Part shown: positions 8,118 through 16,796 of the stretch, piece by piece
Layout: the number at the start of each line of letters is the position of its first letter
Numbering within the stretch: the first letter of the stretch is position 1
Assembly (NCBI GenBank): GCA_963786495.1
Contig: CAWAZL010000003.1
Span: forward strand, 1 to 52,301
DNA: 52,301 nucleotides
Origin: JALZKA01 sp963786495
GTDB taxonomy: Bacteria; Actinomycetota; Thermoleophilia; Solirubrobacterales; 70-9
Direction of reading: 5' to 3'
Notes under the pieces: model-generated
Seen by the model: only the letters and a program-made list of their open reading frames with translations
Told to the model about the DNA's origin: nothing
The model's database searches: none
Translations under genes and position numbers: made by a program

Positions 8118-9655
8118 TTACCGGCCCCCCGAAGGGGAGGGTCGGTCTTTCGTCGAGCTTGGGAAACAGCGGGTCGATCCGCTCGACCGAGTACCCCCCG
8201 CCCTTCGAACCGAACTCGCCTAGCCCCCGCTCCTCTTCCGATAGCGCTTGAAGCAGCTTCTCCGCGGACTCCGGAATCCAGGGCAAAAGCGCCAGCGTCA
8301 ACACCCTGAGCGCCTCAGCGAGGTTGTAGAGCACCTGGTCGAGCCGGCCGGCCTCCGCCTCGTCCTTGGCGAGGACCCATGGGCTCGTCTCTTCCACGTA
8401 GCGGTTCACCCTGCGCACGCGCACCCAGATGGCCTCCAGCGCCTGACTCGGCTCCGAGCGGTCGATCAGCTCCGAGATCACGGCTCCCAGGCCGCTCATC
8501 CCGTCTGCGCCATCGGCCAGCTCCGGGTCAACCTCGGCGTCGGGGACCTGTCCGTCGCGGTAGCGCTCGACCATCGCAAGCGTCCGGCTTGCGAGGTTGC
8601 CGAAATCGTTCGCGAGCTCAGTCTCATACCGCGACTCGAAGCCGGCCGCCGACACAGTGCCGTCCTGGCCGAACGACACCTCGCGCAGGCAATAGAAGCG
8701 CAGAGCGTCGGCGCCGAACCGCTCGATCGCATCGAACGGATCGAGGACGTTGCCCATCGACTTCGACATCTTCTTGCTCGCCCATCAAGAGGTACCCGTG
8801 GATGACCATCCCGGTGGGGGGCTCGATCTCGGCCGCCATCAGCAAAGCGGGCCAGATCACCGCGTGGAACTTCAGGATGTCCTTGGCCAACAGGTGGAAC
8901 GCCGCCGGCCAGAAGCGGTCGGTTAAATCCTCGCCGTCCCGCGCGAACCCGAGCGCCGTGTAGTAGTTGAGGAGCGCGTCGAACCACACATACATGCGCT
9001 GGCTGGGGTCCCAGGGCAGCCGCATCCCCCACTCAAGCTTGGCCCGCGACAGCGAGACGTCCTGAAGCCCGCCCTTGATGAAGCTGAGCGCCTCGTTGCG
9101 CCGGAAGTCGGGCACCACGAAGAGCGGCTCGCGCTCGTAGAGCTCGACGAGGCGATCCTGGAACGCCGAGAGGCGAAAGAACCAGTTCTGCTCCGTCTCG
9201 AGCTCGAGCGGGATCTCATGGATGGGGCACGTGTTGCCGGGCCCAAGCTCGCGCTCGGTCTTGAAGTCCGCGCAGCGCGGGCAGTACCAGCCCTCGTACG
9301 TCCCCTCGTAGACGTGCCCCGAGTCGTAGACGCGCTGGATCACCTCGGCCACCCGGTCGGTGTGGCGCTCATCAGAGGTGCGGATGAAGAAGTCGTTCGA
9401 GGCGTTCACCGCCGCCGCCATCGCCTGGAAGCGCGGAGCGTTGCGGTCGGCCAGCTCCTTTGGCGAGATGCCTTCCTTCTTCGCCGCCAACTCGACCGGC
9501 TCGCCGTGCTCGTCGGTGCCAGTCAGGAAGAAGACATCCTCCCCCCGCTGGCGCATGTGCCGCGCGAAGACGTCGGCGGCAATCGTCGAGTACGCGTGGC
9601 CCAGGTGCGGCTCCGCGTTGACGTAGAAGATCGGGGTGGTGATGTAGAAGGCCAC
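8118..9655 (-). pseudogene. metG: Methionyl-tRNA synthetase, interrupted by two frameshifts
   Basis: Charges tRNA-Met. The start is GTG at 9655 (VAFYITTPIFYVNAEPHLGH; HLGH is the class I HIGH motif). The zinc-type insert (WYCPRCADF, NTCPIHEIP) and catalytic core are intact down to HGYLLMGEQ. There one extra base (about 8,774-8,782) throws the frame, exactly before KMSKS, which continues in the next frame as MSKSMGNVLDPFDAIERFGA with a normal anticodon-binding helix bundle. A second slip at a run of six Gs (8125-8130 as C on plus) is needed to reach a stop at 8118-8120 or 8105-8107; otherwise the frame runs on into the next gene. metG is essential, so consensus errors are more likely than decay. 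Confidence 0.85.
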
Positions 9656-9716
9656 GCTCCGAGCGTATTTGGGCGAGCCTCCGAAGGGGAGGTGGAGCAC
9701 GAGATTCGGGCAAAAG

Positions 9717-9745
9717 AAAGGGCGGCCCGAAGGCCGCCCTTTCTA
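9717..9745. terminator. Strong bidirectional intrinsic terminator hairpin
   Basis: The sequence AAAGGGCGGCC-CGAA-GGCCGCCCTTT forms an 11-bp perfect stem with a CGAA tetraloop, flanked by A-rich and T-rich ends. It lies about 45 bases past the stop of the secreted protein (9789) and 60 bases before metG, so it closes the 9789-10790 transcript and insulates metG. Confidence 0.85.
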
Positions 9746-9788
9746 GAACTTCACCGGCTGGTCGAGCCGGCCCGAGACGAACTGCCGC

Positions 9789-10790
9789 TTAAGGAGCCGG
9801 CGTGCTGGTCTCGTTGGCGCACTTCTGCCTGAACGTGTCAGAGTCAGTCTCGCCGTTGTCGTAGACCCACTCGCCGCGGAAGTCCCATTCGAGACCGCCA
9901 CCGGCAGGAGTGTCATCCTCGCACGTCGCGGTGATGTAGTCGAACTCCTTGACCGTGGTCTTTTCCTTCTTCGTCTTGTTCTTCTTGACCTTGACCTCGG
10001 TCACGTCAGCACCGACCGTGGAGCCGAAGAGCGCAAGCGCGCCCGCGTCACCAGCGGTGTCAGGAGCGTCGTTCACGATGAGGACCTTGCCGTACGGCTC
10101 GCCGCCGGCAGCGATCTCGTCGGAGTCGCGAACCTCGCCGCCGACCGTGGTCGTGAACGGAATGTTCGGCTCATAGGCGTGAAGGATGACTTGCGGGTGA
10201 CCGCCTTCATACTCACAGCCTTCAGGACCGCCGACCGCATCGGCCGGAGGGGTGCAGGGACCGCCCGCAACCGTGGTCGGACCGTTGAACGTCGACACCG
10301 TCAACTCCAGACGACCCGTTGGGGGAGCCGGAACACCTGACGGCACAACTGCCTCGGCGAAACCGGCGCCGACGAGTGCGTCCTTACACTCGGCAACTGC
10401 CTGGGCCGAAGTCGTACCGTCGAGGTCCGCTCCGCCTTGACCGCCGCAAGTGTCGAACTTGGTCGGTGAGCCGTTGAACACCATGTCGTTGTCGAAATGG
10501 ACTTCAACTCGCTCGGCCGCCTTGGACACGAGAGCGAAGGGTCCGAATCCCAGCGGTCCGAGTGGCCCACCGCCGTCAGGATCAGGGCCGGAACCGTCGG
10601 TGTCAACCGTCTGCACCTGCGTGAACAGCGTTGCCTCGCCGGCCTTTTCTGAGTCCTGATAGTTCGGTGAGATGGCACCTTCAACGAACGATGAGTTGTC
10701 TGAGCTGTCTACGGCCGAAGCGATCGAAGCGGTGCCAAGCACCGATCCGAGAGCAATTGCCGCGACAAGCGCGTTGCGCGTTTTGCGCAT
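9789..10790 (-). CDS. Secreted hypothetical protein
   Basis: 333 residues. A classical signal peptide (MRKTRNALVAAIALGSVLGT, cleavage after ASIASA near residue 26) precedes a mature, acidic, glycine/proline-rich extracellular protein. It has cysteines spaced as in small disulfide-bonded domains (FDTCGGQGG, AECKDALVG, GGPCTPP, EGCEYEGG, ATCEDD, QKCANE) and a basic patch (KVKKNKTKKEKTTVK) near residues 270-284. A very strong ribosome site (AGGAGGAGGAAAG) precedes the ATG, and a dedicated terminator follows, both pointing to high expression as a single gene. I do not recognise the fold. Confidence 0.75.
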   Translation of the reverse strand: MRKTRNALVAAIALGSVLGTASIASAVDSSDNSSFVEGAISPNYQDSEKAGEATLFTQVQTVDTDGSGPDPDGGGPLGPLGFGPFALVSKAAERVEVHFDNDMVFNGSPTKFDTCGGQGGADLDGTTSAQAVAECKDALVGAGFAEAVVPSGVPAPPTGRLELTVSTFNGPTTVAGGPCTPPADAVGGPEGCEYEGGHPQVILHAYEPNIPFTTTVGGEVRDSDEIAAGGEPYGKVLIVNDAPDTAGDAGALALFGSTVGADVTEVKVKKNKTKKEKTTVKEFDYITATCEDDTPAGGGLEWDFRGEWVYDNGETDSDTFRQKCANETSTPAP

Positions 10791-10812
10791 CTTTCCTCCT
10801 CCTTGAGGTTCT

Positions 10813-10830
10813 GCGGGTTACCCAACCCGC
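10813..10830. promoter_or_regulatory. 5'-UTR hairpin next to the ribosome-binding site of the secreted protein
   Basis: GCGGGTT-ACCC-AACCCGC, a perfect 7-bp stem with a 4-base loop, sits about 22 bases upstream of the start codon at 10790, directly before the AGGAGGAGG site. A 12-base perfect palindrome (GATGGATCCATC, 10837-10848) lies just beyond. The position suggests an mRNA-stabilising or translation-controlling element; the function is inferred from location only. Confidence 0.5.
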
Positions 10831-10975
10831 ATGATTGATGGATCCATCCGAAAGTGAGCTGAAACCTCATCAGAGGAACTCTCATCCCACGTCCGTCTTA
10901 ACCCGGCAAACGTCCGAATGTTTCGGTTCGTGTCCAGGGAAAGTCTTGTTTTGAGGCGCAGCTTCGACTCCATTC

Positions 10976-12478
10976 CTACTCCTGCTCCCTCACATGAAGG
11001 TACTGGGTCGACTCCTGCGGGTCCTCGCCGATCGAGTTGAACGGGTCCTGCTGCGTACATGGAGGCGCAGGGAGGTTGTCGGAGTCGTTCTGGTTGTCGA
11101 ACGCGTAAAGCTTGAGCCGGTCGTAGAGGTCGTTGGGGAAGGACCCTGCGTCGCCGTCGTCCAGTAGCGCCTGGTCGCCGGTGGCGCAGTGCCTGGTCTC
11201 GAACGAGTCAAGACCGCCCGGCAGGTCGAGGTAACCCAGCGACTGGAGGTAGGGGTTCGAGCGATCGACCCGAAGCCTGTTGTCGTACGAGGCGAGCGAC
11301 TGCGGGCCGAAGACTCCCGAGGTCCGGATGTGGTGCGGGTTCCCGGTGGCTTCGGCGATCGTCCCGTTGGACACCGCGGCGCCATTGGCGAGGAGAGCCG
11401 CCAACTCCGGCTTGTACACCTCGATCGTCGCCAGAAACGAGTTGACCTCGGCGAAGTACGGATCAATCCGAGCCAGGAGCGGCCGGAGGTCGTCGTCCAG
11501 GAGGTCCTGAAGCGCCGGCAACCCGTCCTTGCTGGCGGCGATCGTGTCGTCGAAGCCGCGGAAGAACGTCTCCAGGTCGGGTGCGAGGTTTCCGAGCGCC
11601 GTCAGGGTCGGGCTCAGCTCGCGGGCCGCCGGGCGCAGCTGCGTCACGAGCGGATCGGTGTCGATCGCAAACTCCTCGAGGCGCGCCAGCGTGGCCCGTG
11701 ACTCGCGCAGGAAGGTCGGGAAGATCTGGAAGATCTGTTCGAGCTCGGCGTTGCGGTTGGCGGTCGTCTGAAAGACCGTGTTGGACGCCTTGATCAGGCC
11801 GGAGAGCTGGCCCTGGCGCTCGGACAGCGCGTCGAAGACCTCGCCACCGTTGGAGATCAGCCCGCGCACTGCCTGCTCGTCGGAGTCGAGGATGCGGAGC
11901 GCCTCGGTCGCCTGGCTTGCGAATGGCTCAAGGCTTCCGATCGCAGTTGAGAGGTCCTCGCCGCGGCCCTTGAGGGCTGCGGCCTGGGTCTGCATCCACG
12001 CCTGGAACGCCTCGCGCGTGGGCTCATCAAACGTGCGGAAGACCTCGTCGATCTGGACCGACTCGGCGACCTGCGCCGCCGGCAGCGCGCCGCCTTCCTC
12101 GAGGGTCTCGGCCTCCTGCGAGCCGGGCGAGAGCTCCACATATGTCTCTCCCAGAAGCGTCTTCTGGCGCAGCGTTGCCTGCGTGTCCACCGGAATCGGC
12201 GCGTACGCGGAGTCGAGCTCGATCGTCGCCTCCGCTTGCCCGTCGTCGTTCAGCTCGATCAGCTTCACCTTGCCGACCGACACGCCCGAGATCCGCACGT
12301 CCGACTCCTGCGCGAGCTGGGTCGCCTCGTCGAAGGGCACCTGGACGCGGTACCCCTCGGACGCCAGGGGCACGGGCCCGCCGAACGCGACCCAGAGGAA
12401 CAGGGCCAGCGCGAAGCAGGAGATCGCAAAGCCGACGGCGATCAGGATGCGGATGGCTGTTGGCGGTCTGGTTTCCAC
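10976..12478 (-). CDS. Mce family protein, sixth gene of the mce operon (MceF position)
   Basis: 500 residues. An N-terminal membrane anchor (residues 8-32, AIRILIAVGFAISCFALALF) is followed by the MlaD/Mce domain (about 40-125) with VRISGVSVGKVKLIEL and LLGETYVELSPG. A long helical region (about 140-390) carries the Mce fold (VDEVFRTFDEPTREAFQ-like block), and the polar tail contains NPYLQSLGYLDLPGG. Mce subunits build periplasm-spanning lipid shuttles, in actinobacteria usually hetero-hexamers encoded as A-F. The GTG start at 12478 abuts the TAA of the previous gene. It is the last gene of the cluster; I see no clear terminator after it. Confidence 0.9.
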   Translation of the reverse strand: METRPPTAIRILIAVGFAISCFALALFLWVAFGGPVPLASEGYRVQVPFDEATQLAQESDVRISGVSVGKVKLIELNDDGQAEATIELDSAYAPIPVDTQATLRQKTLLGETYVELSPGSQEAETLEEGGALPAAQVAESVQIDEVFRTFDEPTREAFQAWMQTQAAALKGRGEDLSTAIGSLEPFASQATEALRILDSDEQAVRGLISNGGEVFDALSERQGQLSGLIKASNTVFQTTANRNAELEQIFQIFPTFLRESRATLARLEEFAIDTDPLVTQLRPAARELSPTLTALGNLAPDLETFFRGFDDTIAASKDGLPALQDLLDDDLRPLLARIDPYFAEVNSFLATIEVYKPELAALLANGAAVSNGTIAEATGNPHHIRTSGVFGPQSLASYDNRLRVDRSNPYLQSLGYLDLPGGLDSFETRHCATGDQALLDDGDAGSFPNDLYDRLKLYAFDNQNDSDNLPAPPCTQQDPFNSIGEDPQESTQYLHVREQE

Positions 12479-13831
12479 TTAGAAAGGCGGGTCGAGGTCG
12501 CAGATGGTGTTGCCGGGCGCGATGGACTGGGGCGACGGGATCCGCGTGGCCTGGATCAAGGTCAGGAGCGATGGGAACGGCCCCGCCGCGACGGTGCCGA
12601 GCGCGAGCGACGCAGTACGGCACGAGTTGAATGCGACAGCGCGCAGGACAGGCCCTGAGGCGTCTTGGAAAGTGAACGTCTGGTTCGCGTTGTGACCAAG
12701 CCAGTTCGCCCAGAAGAGGTAACCCTCCTCGTTCCCCTGCGGATTGAAGGCGAGCGCGTTGAAGAGCTTGTTGAGCTCGGAAAGGCCGCCGGTCACGACG
12801 GGAGTAGCGTCGTTCAGCTTCGTGGTCGTCTTGCGAAGCTCCGCGAACGTACCTTGGGTGTCCTGGGCGAACGGCGTGATCTGCTCGCGGATGGGCTCGT
12901 CGGTGTCGCGGAAGAAGGGGTACGAGTCCTCGAGGGCCGGCTTCAGTGCCTCCGCCGACGGGAGCAGCGCGGTCGCAGCCGGGCCAAGCTCTTGCGCGAA
13001 GGCGTCACCGGAGATCACCGCCTCGCGGGTCGCCGTCAGAGCTCCAGGCAACTCCTGGAACGTGGCTCGGAGCGAAGCCTCCTGGCGCGCGAAAGCGGAA
13101 AGGACATCGTTCGAAGACGAGACGAAGTCGGCGAGTCGGGTGTCGGCGCCGCCCAGGGCTTCCGAGACCTCCTTGAAAGAGGTGATCGATCGCCGGATCG
13201 CGTCGTCGCGCTCCTCGAGGGCGCCGTTCAAGGTGGCGAGGTACTTCGAGAGCGGCGCGAAGCGACGGAAGACCGCTGACGCCTCTTCGCCGTTCTCGGC
13301 GAGGCCACGCGATCCGCCTTGGACAAGCAGCTTCAGGTAGTCGCGCGTGTCTCCATCGAGAGCCGCGAGGAACTCGTCCGGGGGCACGTTGCGCTCGCTC
13401 GAAGCGAGCGGGATCATGTCGCCCTCGTCCATCGCGGGCGCGTCAGGCGAGCCGGGGTCGACCTCGAGCGTCATGTCCTGAAGGCCGGTGCGCGGCCGTA
13501 CCAAGACGGTTGCGTCATCCTTGATCAGGCCCTCGTAGCGGTCTTCGATCAGCGCCGTGACCACCGCGTGGCCGTCTTCCAAGTCGACCTGGGTGATGTC
13601 GCCGACCTTGATGCCGGCGACGTTGACCGTCTGGCCCTGGCCCGGCGTGATCGCCTGCGCGGTCTCGAGATCGGCCTTCAGTTCGAACGTCTCCTCGCCC
13701 AGGAACGGGATCCAGGACGGGTAGGGCGCCTGCTGGTTTTTCAGGATGTAGCCCGTCGTCGCCATGGCGAAGATGACCAGCGCAACGATCGCGATGGCTT
13801 CCTTCGCGTGCTCTCTGATCGCGCGCTTCAC
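12479..13831 (-). CDS. Mce family protein, fifth gene (MceE position)
   Basis: 450 residues. The anchor (residues 12-30, AIAIVALVIFAMATTGYIL) is followed by a short loop ending PYPSWIPFLGEE, typical of Mce proteins, and then the Mce domain with VNVAGIKVGDITQVDLEDG and VRPRTGLQDMTLEVDPG. The helical region (about 155-380) includes LAALDGDTRDYLKLL and LSKYLATLNGALEERDDAIR. No lipobox cysteine is present, unlike many mycobacterial MceE lipoproteins. The start is GTG at 13831, overlapping the previous stop by four bases (GTGA). Confidence 0.9.
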   Translation of the reverse strand: MKRAIREHAKEAIAIVALVIFAMATTGYILKNQQAPYPSWIPFLGEETFELKADLETAQAITPGQGQTVNVAGIKVGDITQVDLEDGHAVVTALIEDRYEGLIKDDATVLVRPRTGLQDMTLEVDPGSPDAPAMDEGDMIPLASSERNVPPDEFLAALDGDTRDYLKLLVQGGSRGLAENGEEASAVFRRFAPLSKYLATLNGALEERDDAIRRSITSFKEVSEALGGADTRLADFVSSSNDVLSAFARQEASLRATFQELPGALTATREAVISGDAFAQELGPAATALLPSAEALKPALEDSYPFFRDTDEPIREQITPFAQDTQGTFAELRKTTTKLNDATPVVTGGLSELNKLFNALAFNPQGNEEGYLFWANWLGHNANQTFTFQDASGPVLRAVAFNSCRTASLALGTVAAGPFPSLLTLIQATRIPSPQSIAPGNTICDLDPPF

Positions 13832-15345
13832 GGGACCACCGTCGGTAGGGGCGCGCCGACATTGGCCGCGGGGCCGTTCAGGTCAGCGGGATCGGACTGA
13901 TAGCAAGGCTCGTTCGGCTCGAACGGGGGCGGCTCATGGTCTGCGGGCAGGGCAGGCTGCGAGCCATCGACCGGCTCGATTGTGTTGCCGAAGATGATGT
14001 TGTTGCCAAGGGTTGGCGCCGGGTTCGCCATCTGCGTGAAGACGTCGCCGCCTCCGACCAGGGACCGCAGGTAGTGGCCGTTGCCGTCGAAGCTCGCGGC
14101 CGCGCCGGCGGTGTTTACCGCCGAGTCGAGGAAGTCGAGGTACACCGGCTGCGACTGCGCCGCAGGGACGTTCGGATCGACCGTGATCGCCGTGTCGAAG
14201 CTCGGATCCAGGTTGTTGGTGACGCAGCGCGAGAGGTCCGAGAGCTCGGCCAGGAGCGGCAGCGCCGCCTTCGTCGCCTCGGCCGTGACGGGTGCGCCGC
14301 GGCGCAGCTCCTCGGCCAGCCCGCCCAGCGCGTCCTGGGCCAGGAGCTCATCGGCGGAGTCGAGCCAAGGGGTGGCGACCCTGATCAGGTCGGGGAGCTC
14401 GGCCACGCCCGGCTCGAGCGCGCGGACGTAGGCGCGAAGCGGCGGCAGCGCCTCGTTCAGGTTGGCGAGCGACGGGCGAGCCGCCTCGAAGGTCGGCCCG
14501 AGCTCGCGGATGGTCGCCCGGACGTTGTCCTGCTCTTGGGCAAGCGCGCCGGCCGTCGTGTTGAACGCGGTGATGAAGCCCTGAAGCTCGGCCTCGACCG
14601 TCCCGAGCTCCTTGAAGACATCGCGCTGGGCGCTGATGAGACCGGACAGGTCGTGCTCGTCCTCGCCCAGGAGCGCCTGGTTCACGATCGCGGTGCCGCG
14701 GCCGGCCTCGCCGCCGTAGCGGAGCGAGTCCGCCAGCGCCTGCGCACCGGTCTTGCCCTTCGAGATCGGCTCCTGGTCGGCGTCGTCGGTCGCGCTGGGC
14801 TCGTAAGAGAGCGCTGTCCCGTATCCGGACAGGAGCCCCTTGAGCTCTTCGCGCGTGTCGCTCTGGAGCGCGGCAAGCACCTCGTCGATCTGGACCGACG
14901 TCGAGGTCTGGGTGATCGGGATCTCGCCGTCGCCGTCCAGTTCGGGAGCGGATGGCGTTCCCGGCTTCAGGTCGATGAAGAAGTTGCCTTCCAGGAAAAG
15001 GCGCGGGCGGATCGTGGCGACGGCGTCCTCGTGGATCGGGAGCGCCTCATCCTTCAGGGTCATGGTCACCTCGGCGGTGTCGCCCTCGGCTTCCACCGCG
15101 GTGACCGTGCCGACGTTCACACCGGCGATGCGCACAGGCGACGTGGTTCGCAGCGTGGTCGCGTTCCGGAAGGTCGCCTTGACCTCGGTGCCGCCGCCGA
15201 TGAACGGGATGTCCTTCGTGTAAGCCAGGTATGAGCCGAGCGTCAGCAACACGACGAAGAAGAGCGCCAGTGGCACCGGCCCGCGGCCGCGGTACTTCGC
15301 GCCCCACACGCGCGGGTCATGCTGGGTCTGGTTGGCGCTGGTCAC
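13828..15345 (-). CDS. Mce family protein, fourth gene (MceD position)
   Basis: About 505 residues from the GTG at 15345, chosen because it overlaps the upstream stop as GTGA like its neighbours; an upstream in-frame extension to 15441 is basic and lacks Mce features. The anchor is LALFFVVLLTLGSYLAYT (about 25-42) and the Mce domain has VRIAGVNVGTVTAVEAEG and RPRLFLEGNFFIDLKPG. The helical region includes IDEVLAALQSDTREELKGLL. The C-terminal tail is proline-rich (PADHEPPPFEPNEP) with a cysteine. It is an outer component of the predicted lipid-transport tube. Confidence 0.9.
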   Translation of the reverse strand: MTSANQTQHDPRVWGAKYRGRGPVPLALFFVVLLTLGSYLAYTKDIPFIGGGTEVKATFRNATTLRTTSPVRIAGVNVGTVTAVEAEGDTAEVTMTLKDEALPIHEDAVATIRPRLFLEGNFFIDLKPGTPSAPELDGDGEIPITQTSTSVQIDEVLAALQSDTREELKGLLSGYGTALSYEPSATDDADQEPISKGKTGAQALADSLRYGGEAGRGTAIVNQALLGEDEHDLSGLISAQRDVFKELGTVEAELQGFITAFNTTAGALAQEQDNVRATIRELGPTFEAARPSLANLNEALPPLRAYVRALEPGVAELPDLIRVATPWLDSADELLAQDALGGLAEELRRGAPVTAEATKAALPLLAELSDLSRCVTNNLDPSFDTAITVDPNVPAAQSQPVYLDFLDSAVNTAGAAASFDGNGHYLRSLVGGGDVFTQMANPAPTLGNNIIFGNTIEPVDGSQPALPADHEPPPFEPNEPCYQSDPADLNGPAANVGAPLPTVVP

Positions 15346-16796
15346 GGCGCCGCCGTCTCTCTCGTGTTCGTGGTCTGGTTCCCCGGGACGTTTCCGATCA
15401 TGGCCTGGTTTGGCACCCAGCCCTCGTTCCCCGCCTCGCACTCCTGCTCCTGGCCGGGAGCAGCGGTGTTCGGGTAGGGGTTCGTGTGGAGGAAGTTGCC
15501 CAGGGAGTTACCGCCGCCGCTGGCGGGAGCGCTGGAGGGAGCGCCCTCGTTGTTCGGCGGGCTCGCCTCGTTCGGGTCGGCTGGGTTCTGACCCTGCGGC
15601 GCGATGATGACCTCGGCGCGCTGGTAGGTGCCCGGGCTCGAGGTGGGGCCCTGGCTGAAGAGGCTCTGCAGGTTCTCGGTGAGGATCGCCCCGTAGTTGC
15701 ACACGGTCTGCGCCGGAGTGATGAAGCGCAGGGTCGGGGTGAGCACCGTGGACGTCTCGCGCAGGCGGTCGATGCCGGCGCGTGCGTCGTTGTCGTCGTT
15801 CAGGCTGCGTAGCGCCGCGGCCGTCGGCCCGAGCTCCTCGTTGAACGCAACCGAGTCCCTGAGCACCGGGGCGCCGACCTCGAGCGCGTCGGCGATCGCC
15901 GGCGAGGTGGCGGCGAACGCGTCGACGCCCGGCTGCAGGTCGTTGAACAGGCCCGCGCTGTTCACAAGGAACGGGCGGATGACGGGCAGCGCCCGCGTGC
16001 CCACATCCAGGGTCGGCGGCGACTCGGAGATCGTCTCCTGGATGAACGGGCGCGCGACGTTGGCGAACGCGCCGAAGGTCGTGTCGAGGTTGGCGAACAT
16101 CTGCGCCTGCTCTTCGGCGACCGGCGCCACCTCGGCGGCCGTCGCTGCGAGCGCTTTGATGAAGCCGGTCAGCTTCGTGTCCGGGTCGCTCAGGTTCTTG
16201 GCGACGGGCTCGAGGTAGTCCACGGTCTCGGCCAGCTCCCCCAGCGCGGCGTTCAGGTCGAGTCCGCGGCCGGCGAGCGCGTTCCCGAACTCCACGAGGT
16301 TTGCCTGGATTGCGACGCGCGTGGGATCGTCGAAGGTCGAGAGCACGTCGTCGAACTCCACCGGCTCGGGCACCGCTGAGGTGACCGGGATGGTCGCACC
16401 GGCTTCATAGCCCTCGTCCGACGTGCCGCGGTTGATCTCCAGGTACTGAAGGCCCAGCGCGGAGCGCGCCCTGATCACGATCTCAGAGTCGACCGGGATC
16501 GGCTGGGCGTCTTCGTCGAGCGTCATGTCGAAGCGCGCCGTCACCGAGCCGTCCTCGTGGCTCACAGGCGTGACCTCTGAAACGACTCCCACTCGGACGC
16601 CGCCAATCCTGACCTCGTTGCCGGGGACCAGCGAGTTCGCACTCGGCAGGTCAGCGGAGATGTTGTAAGTGGGGACGAACGGCAGGCCGGAGTTCGCGTT
16701 ATAGGCGAGGAAGACTGCGACGACCGCGATCAGTACGGTGATCGAGCCGACCATCGTCGGGCTTGCGGCGAGGGTGGAACCAACGTTCCGCCTCAT
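15342..16796 (-). CDS. Mce family protein, third gene (MceC position)
   Basis: 484 residues from the ATG at 16796, which overlaps the upstream TGA as ATGA. An N-terminal anchor (MVGSITVLIAVVAVFLAYN) is followed by the Mce motif VRIGGVRVGVVSEVTPVS and RARSALGLQYLEINRGTS. The helical domain has FDDVLSTFDDPTRVAIQANL. The tail is long, low in complexity and rich in Pro, Asn and Ser (residues about 405-484, including APSSAPASGGGNSLGN), probably an extended periplasmic or wall-reaching segment. Confidence 0.9.
   Translation of the reverse strand: MRRNVGSTLAASPTMVGSITVLIAVVAVFLAYNANSGLPFVPTYNISADLPSANSLVPGNEVRIGGVRVGVVSEVTPVSHEDGSVTARFDMTLDEDAQPIPVDSEIVIRARSALGLQYLEINRGTSDEGYEAGATIPVTSAVPEPVEFDDVLSTFDDPTRVAIQANLVEFGNALAGRGLDLNAALGELAETVDYLEPVAKNLSDPDTKLTGFIKALAATAAEVAPVAEEQAQMFANLDTTFGAFANVARPFIQETISESPPTLDVGTRALPVIRPFLVNSAGLFNDLQPGVDAFAATSPAIADALEVGAPVLRDSVAFNEELGPTAAALRSLNDDNDARAGIDRLRETSTVLTPTLRFITPAQTVCNYGAILTENLQSLFSQGPTSSPGTYQRAEVIIAPQGQNPADPNEASPPNNEGAPSSAPASGGGNSLGNFLHTNPYPNTAAPGQEQECEAGNEGWVPNQAMIGNVPGNQTTNTRETAAP

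Noticed and set aside
8770..8790. Programmed ribosomal frameshift in metG
   Set aside because: No slippery heptamer followed by a strong downstream hairpin was identified, no such control is known to me for metG, and a second slip at a homopolymer points to consensus error.
13936..15234. A 432-residue plus-strand open frame
   Set aside because: It is antisense to the fourth mce gene, whose membrane anchor and Mce motif are clear. The shadow is arginine/aspartate-rich with no motif.
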